Source: Epiperipatus broadwayi
Taxonomy: Eukaryota; Onychophora; Udeonychophora; Euonychophora; Peripatidae
NCBI GenBank assembly: GCA_028023455.1
Contig: JAQFVV010000022.1
Location: 9,631,100-9,695,099 of the forward strand
Direction of reading: 5' to 3'
DNA: 64,000 bases
Shown: positions 58,982 to 64,000 of the stretch, piece after piece
How the letters are laid out: every line of letters starts with the position of its first letter
Position numbering within the stretch: position 1 is the stretch's first letter
Notes under the pieces: generated by a model
Told to the model about the DNA's origin: nothing
The model's database searches: none
Seen by the model: only the letters and a program-made list of their open reading frames with translations
Program-made: the position numbers and the translations under genes

Positions 58982-59543
58982 TTAATATTTTAACAATAAA
59001 AACCGACTGGAAATGAAATTGACGAATAATATTGTTCTCATATTTACATAATGGACCAATACAAAAATTAGACAACGATTAAATAATTTGAAGGAATCAG
59101 TTGAAGGGTTGCAATTTATTTCATTATAAAACATTTCCAATGTGTTAAATCTATGCAAGAAGTGTTTTTCTAGAAATAAGTAATACAGTAATATTTTTTT
59201 GTTTCTTCTTTTTGCTTTCTTTTTCAAAATATATATATGTGTATGTGTGGTAATATATTTTGGGCTTGTCATGTGTATGTTTGCTTATTGTTAAAATTAA
59301 CATCATGCTAAAGTTTTGACTGGAATCCACCAGGCATCAATTGGGCAATAATTATCATTAAACCATGTTAAAGAATATCCTAAAATAAAATCATATTTTG
59401 CTTTAGAGTCTTGAACGAACATTATTACTAAGTCAAGATCAGATGTGATCTAATTATAAGATCAGTATAATGTTAACTTTAATAATAACAAATATATACA
59501 TGAGATAATTCAAAATATATGTTTTTACTTTGATCTTATTTGT
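58982..59543. other. AT-rich DNA, nothing recognised
   Basis: A 96-codon minus-strand ORF (58982-59272) is lysine/isoleucine-rich, has no domain and shows no splice context. Confidence 0.5.
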
Positions 59544-59618
59544 TTCTCTCTCTCTCTCTCTCTCCTCTCCCTCTCTCCCCCTCTCTCTCTCTCCCTCCCT
59601 CTCTCTCCCTCTCTCTCT
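59544..59618. repeat. (CT)n microsatellite
   Basis: CT repeat with CC/CCC interruptions. The Arg/Glu-rich minus-strand ORF is its translation. Confidence 0.97.
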
Positions 59619-60035
59619 GTATTTTTAAGCATAAATTGAACCATCACTTCTTTGCTTGTCAGTAGATTACTTTTAAAGAAAATAATTGTATTAGAATGTT
59701 CATTATAATATTTTTTTTTTACTTCCATTTGAAATACCCAACTTTTTTAAGCTCATTTTTTCTGTTTGTAGTTTGATTTTTTTTTTTCAGTTCAATTTTT
59801 TGATCTCTTCTATATATATTTATGTCTTTTGCCTAAAGGCAAATAAAATCAAGTAAACGCTAGAGTGTTTCATACTAACAATAACAGTTGATTATCATTG
59901 GTAGTAATTTGTCAGTGCTTACCATTCTTCATATGATTTATTCTATTCATTTATATAGTTAAAATGTGTATATAGTCAAAAGTTAAACTAGTCCTATTGT
60001 TATATTTTCTTTTTGCATCACATTCAACTCACTTT

Positions 60036-60152
60036 TTTTTTTTTTTTTTCATATGTCATAGCATCGGCCGGGACGCGAACCCACAACCGTCTGCAACCAA
60101 CTACTTGCTTGCATGGCGACTGCGATACCTCTCGGCTAACAACGCAAGACAT
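60036..60152 (-). mobile_element. tRNA-derived SINE copy 7
   Basis: Complement: GCGTTGTTAGCCGAGAGGTA head, an internal GCAAGCAAGTAGTTGGTTGC block shared with copy 2, GTGGGTTCGCGTCCCGG, the GATGCTATGACATATG tail and a long poly-A (poly-T at 60034-60049 here). 10-bp duplication AACTCACTTT (60026-60035 and 60153-60162). The 81-codon ORF here is a translation of the SINE. Confidence 0.92.
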
Positions 60153-60315
60153 AACTCACTTTGTATTCAAATCTAATCATCTTTTCGTTTTTAATATATA
60201 TATGTATGTGTTTAATATAGGGAACATACCAATAGCTCTAACAAGCTTTCATCGATAAGTGCCACAAGAAAAAGCATTTAAAAATCTCTATCTAGAATAA
60301 AATTCAAATACAACA
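60153..60315. other. AT-rich DNA, nothing recognised
   Basis: No supported feature. Confidence 0.5.
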
Positions 60316-60454
60316 TGTTCAAAACTCCCATCCAAATGTTATGTTTTTTTTTCAGCAACGCCCTCTGTAATTAAATATAAAGTTCAGATGTTATATTTAT
60401 TCACAGAGGCCATTGCTAAAAAAAAAAAACAATGTTTGGGAAGGTGATTTGAAC
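60316..60454. mobile_element. Small inverted-repeat element (~139 bp)
   Basis: The left arm GTTCAAAACTCC...CAGCAACGCCCTCTGT and the inverted right arm ACAGAGGCCATTGCT...GGTGATTTGAAC pair over about 50 bp including a T/A tract. The spacer is about 34 bp. No coding capacity. MITE-like or a fold-back of two short retro-copies. Confidence 0.7.
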
Positions 60455-62704
60455 ATTATATATATAACAACATGCAGTGTGTATACGATTTTTTTTTTTA
60501 TTAGTCAATATAAATACTTGTTTAATGATTCCTTTTTAATAATTTTTAAATTAAAGCCAAATCCGTCAGAATGCTAAAATTTGTATTGGTGACTAAACAA
60601 TCTTGAATCATTTTCTGACTGAAATTCAAATTATATAAATTGCTAATCAAAAACACTACAGTAAAATATCTTTAAAAGCCAGAATTAAATGTAATAAGAA
60701 TTACAACAGTTAACTCTTAAATTCATACATCTCATTACATTCACTGCATATTGACTCTCCTAAATTATTCTTAATAATTGCATTAGATACAATAATCTAC
60801 TATATTTTCTGGTCAGAAATTTGGAAGTGTCTCTAACACCACTATATACAGGAAGTTGTAATTGTATAAATAGTGAAACAACACTTTTCTAACACCCTCA
60901 GTATAAACAACAAGAACTGCTCTCCAGCTATTGCAATACAATAAAATGACTGATTCTTTTCACATATCCACGAATTTATGTAGAAAGATTTGTTGAAATA
61001 TATCTGCTAGAGGAGTTAGTAGTACATTATTGGCTTGTTTAAAATTTGCTCCTGTGATGTTGAGATTCAAGAAATCTTTGTAAAAATCTTGGATTCATAA
61101 TAAAAAGCAGATTCTTGGCATTGTAAAAAGTTGATTTAATTATGATGATTAGAAAGTAATTTAGTTATTTGTATTGACAGTGTTTGAATTTTATTGCTTC
61201 ATGAATCAGTTAGGTTCAGGGATAGATTCAAATCCCATTTCCTTACTTTAGATAAATACTATGTAAATTAAAAACATCAACATTTATCATTATTTTTAAT
61301 AAGTAAAACTTTATTTGCAATACATATTTATATAATTACCTAACTCCAGATATATAAATTATACTATATTCAATAAAATTAAGACATATTTATGTAATAA
61401 AGATGATTTATACAGTTTTTTGTATTAAAAAAATATTCTGATTAAATTCTGAGAATGCCTTGTGCTGTTTGAGCACTATTGTGTCACTTGATCATATTTT
61501 CATTAAATTGAATGATTTTTTTTTTCTAGAACTTTAAACTCTGAGTTTGTCTTTTTATTACTGCATTACCTCACATGTCTTTTTTTTCCAGTTATTTGAT
61601 AGGATCATAAGATAAAATTTATTGAAAAGTTTGCTTAGCCTGCTAACGAGAACATCCTTTCAATTCAATTCAGTTGCATATTGAAAGCAAATATATATTC
61701 TTATTTAACCAAACAGTACTTCACATTCTTCTTTCATTTTTAGTTTATTTGAGTGACATATGCTAATATTTAAAATATCATAAACAATTATGTAATTGAA
61801 AATTAGGCATACCTTGAATTATATGTACATAATATAAATGTCATATTCTATCATCGTGTGTAGTGCATTTTACTATGGCTCCTATTCTACATGAAAAAAT
61901 TGACATATGACACTACAGTATATATGCATTTTAGGAATAACTTCCTTCATTAATCATATTGGAATAGTTATTCAGCCATATTGCAATAGGTTAATTTGTA
62001 GAAAGGGACTACAATGTTAAATATTCAAGCTTTTAATCCAAATCAGTTGCCATTACATTAATAATATAAGGTGGAGTATTACATTTGCACGATTTGTTGG
62101 CAATGTTCTAAGATAGCTAATGAAACAAGTTTTTTCTTGAACTGCATTATAATTCAGAAAAATTAATCAATTTTTTCATGTAGTCTAACAGCTGAATAAA
62201 ATTTATTGGGCATGATAGTTAGAGTGACTTTTCTTTCTAGAATAATTTATAAATAACAAAAACATTCATTTTACCCAAATTTTGGTAACAGCCATTCTAA
62301 GTAAGTATTTTATTTATTTGATATATAAATCATCTTTTATTGTTCAATAGTTGTGCACTATATTCTATCTTATCAAAGAGAAAACATCTTACAATGTTTT
62401 CAGTGTGGATAATGATCATAGCATTATGGTTTTATCATGAACACTGAATACTTAGACTTCTACACTCCAAGGAATACGCATTTCTCATATCAATAGAATT
62501 CACTTCCATACTTAACATCATAGTTCACAGGTGTCATCAAAGAATGTTGGAAAGTATCTACAGGATTTCATGATTGAGCATATTTAATATAATCTTAAGT
62601 TAGTTTTATAATGCAGATGCCTTATGACATAAATCAAAGGTGTTTAAAATTTTAGGTAATTTCTGAGGGTCTTTTTTAACTTTTTAATATGACTATATGA
62701 GATA
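60455..62704. other. AT-rich DNA, nothing recognised
   Basis: No supported feature. Confidence 0.5.
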
Positions 62705-62943
62705 GTTATGGCTCAACTTATCTTCAAGTAGTGGACTTTTCCAGATTGCAATATTTTTAGGTAGTCTATTTTCTTAATGGGATTAATTGGATTCACTGAG
62801 CATCTTCACCTATTGGCCTTTTTTCTATCATTGGTTATATTTTATTTATACATTTATTCATTAGTCTTATAACTATGAATGCAAAATCAAATCAAGATAA
62901 TATCTGGACAAATCCATTACTAGAAGATAAGTTGAGCCATAAC
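62705..62943. mobile_element. MITE-like element with 42-bp terminal inverted repeats
   Basis: The left terminus 62705-62746 begins GTTATGGCTCAACTTATCTT. The right terminus 62902-62943 is its inverse, ending AAGATAAGTTGAGCCATAAC, with about 5 mismatches in 42. The interior (155 bp) is unrelated and non-coding. GAGATA occurs on both flanks, a possible short target duplication slightly out of register. Confidence 0.75.
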
Positions 62944-63210
62944 AGAGATATTGATTAGGGTATTGATATTCAAACAATCTGGGAAATTATTATGTTCAAC
63001 AACCATTGGGAGTTAGTAGTACATGATGTATTTTTTTCAATAGTTAAAAGCCTTATACATATGCATTTAATATTCTTGATATTTTCTCCAATGTAAAAGC
63101 ATTGATATAATTGCATATAGAATATTATACATATTATGTAACCTAATACTCTAATAAAATATTTTTTGTTTCTATTTTATTATAATGCAAACATTTTTTT
63201 TATTTTTTAG
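62944..63210. other. AT-rich DNA ending in a splice-acceptor-like tract
   Basis: 63192-63210 is a T-rich tract closed by TTTTTTAG, suited to a 3' splice site. Nothing else. Confidence 0.4.
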
Positions 63211-63249
63211 CACATGGAATTTCCAAAAGAGATGACGGTAATTATGAAG
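63211..63249 (+). CDS. Candidate 39-bp host microexon
   Basis: A T-rich tract ending TTTTTTAG is followed by 39 bp and then GTAAGAAAT, a near-consensus donor. The length is a multiple of three. In the phase starting at the third base it encodes HGISKRDDGNYE with one base left for the next codon. The composition is hydrophilic and unlike random AT-rich translation, and CpG (GACGG) is present. Neuronal microexons of this size are common in animals. I do not recognise the parent protein, and no flanking exon lies in the window, so this rests on splice signals and composition only. Confidence 0.4.
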
Positions 63250-64000
63250 GTAAGAAATTAAATAATGTAATGATTGCTGTGTTAATGTTGTGTTTTTAAA
63301 ATATTGCCAGTATAAATATTTAAATAGTCTACTCTAATAAATTTTAATTAAAGATAAATTAACACCAAATAATTGTGAAATTTAATTTTAAACATGTTTA
63401 TTGGTTATACTAGGAAAAAACAGTTTATACAAATACATAATATTTTACTCAGAACAATTACTTGTTCCAAAGTATAGTGTACATAACATTAGTAATCATA
63501 CATCATTTAAAGAGTGTATATGCGCAACATGTTTTGATTATATCCTGAAAAAAAAAAAATAGAAAATTATATCTTGTACTTCCTTATTATATGTCGTTTC
63601 TATTTTTCATATTATATATATATGTACAAAATAACAAAAAATTGATTTCAAAATAGATAATGTTTATAACCGATAATTAAAATGTTTGCAATGGGAACAA
63701 GCTCTACATTCATTTCAATAAAAATTTATTAACAATAAATAGTGATTACATACTAATAAAGGATAAATAAATGAATAAATTGTACAATAATATGATTATA
63801 TAATGTTCTATTTGTTATCTGGCTAGACAAGCTCTACATTAATGCATATAGATATCAGGGAAAGCATGGCCTTTTTTTTTTATATTTAATCTATCGTAAA
63901 ATAGAGATCGTAATTTCGGAAATGGCATTCCAAAAACCAAGAAATAAAAATTATGCAGATTATATTTGTAACATTAGGTAAAAAGCCTCTAAAAATACTA
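63250..64000. other. AT-rich DNA, probable intron if the microexon is real
   Basis: No further exon-like block. The short direct repeat GGMAACAAGCTCTACATT / CTAGACAAGCTCTACATTAA occurs near 63695 and 63823. Confidence 0.4.

Noticed and set aside
59525-59728. Arg/Glu-rich minus-strand ORF
   Set aside because: Translation of the CT microsatellite.
1-64000. CRISPR arrays, operons, phage or bacterial genes
   Set aside because: No regularly spaced direct repeats with unique spacers, and no dense coding; the sequence is typical of animal non-coding DNA.

Overview
The window is gene-poor, very AT-rich metazoan nuclear DNA (roughly 25-30 % G+C by eye, not computed). It has no operons, ribosome binding sites or long intact ORFs. 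What it holds is a dense layer of mostly decayed transposable elements: RTE-like, jockey/CR1-like and a third class of LINE, Penelope-like (PLE) GIY-YIG fragments, a mariner, tRNA-derived SINEs with clear target-site duplications, and several inverted-repeat element families. This fits intronic or intergenic DNA of a large-genome invertebrate. The sequence alone does not settle the phylum; chelicerate, mollusc, flatworm and cnidarian all remain possible. The only host-gene candidate is a 39-bp, frame-preserving microexon at 63211-63249.

Layout. 1-4.4 kb: AT-rich DNA with one palindromic family-1 element (1536-1962). 4.4-5.4 kb: a short direct repeat, a 5'-truncated RTE-like LINE tail and two SINEs. 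7.8 kb: long (TA)n. 8.6-9.8 kb: a multi-unit family-1 array with a LINE tail nested in it. 11.5 kb: a young SINE. 14.8-15.05 kb: a tandem duplication. 16.6-22.4 kb: family-1 and family-2 elements. 22.7 kb: a SINE. 25.1-28.5 kb: families 2, 3 and 4 and a GIY-YIG fragment. 28.7-31.1 kb: an RTE-like LINE split by a mariner. 33.2-34.6 kb: family 2, a SINE and another RTE-like tail. 37.5-39.5 kb: the best-preserved LINE (minus strand). 40.2-43.9 kb: a decayed jockey/CR1-like LINE interrupted by about 320 bp of nearly pure C. 44.1-46.9 kb: family 1, an inverted PLE pair and an unidentified broken reading frame. 47-64 kb: two SINEs, more family-1/2 elements, a PLE GIY-YIG domain, two small inverted-repeat elements and the microexon.

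Main result. Several of the apparently anonymous inverted or tandem repeat families carry hammerhead-ribozyme architecture. In family 1 the cores CUGANGA and GAAA are joined by a short helix II. They are followed by a palindromic helix III (ACUAGU), a UC cleavage site and a stem I with an internal loop whose inner and outer strands both pair. The best copy is 55512-55570. Family 2 and a separate element at 48295-48360 have the same layout with different sequences. Hammerhead motifs are known from PLE terminal repeats and from small non-autonomous retrozymes. Here PLE GIY-YIG fragments lie in the same window and one family-1 locus is a tandem array of 456-bp period, so a PLE/retrozyme-type system is the most economical reading. 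Activity and mobilisation are inferred, not shown.
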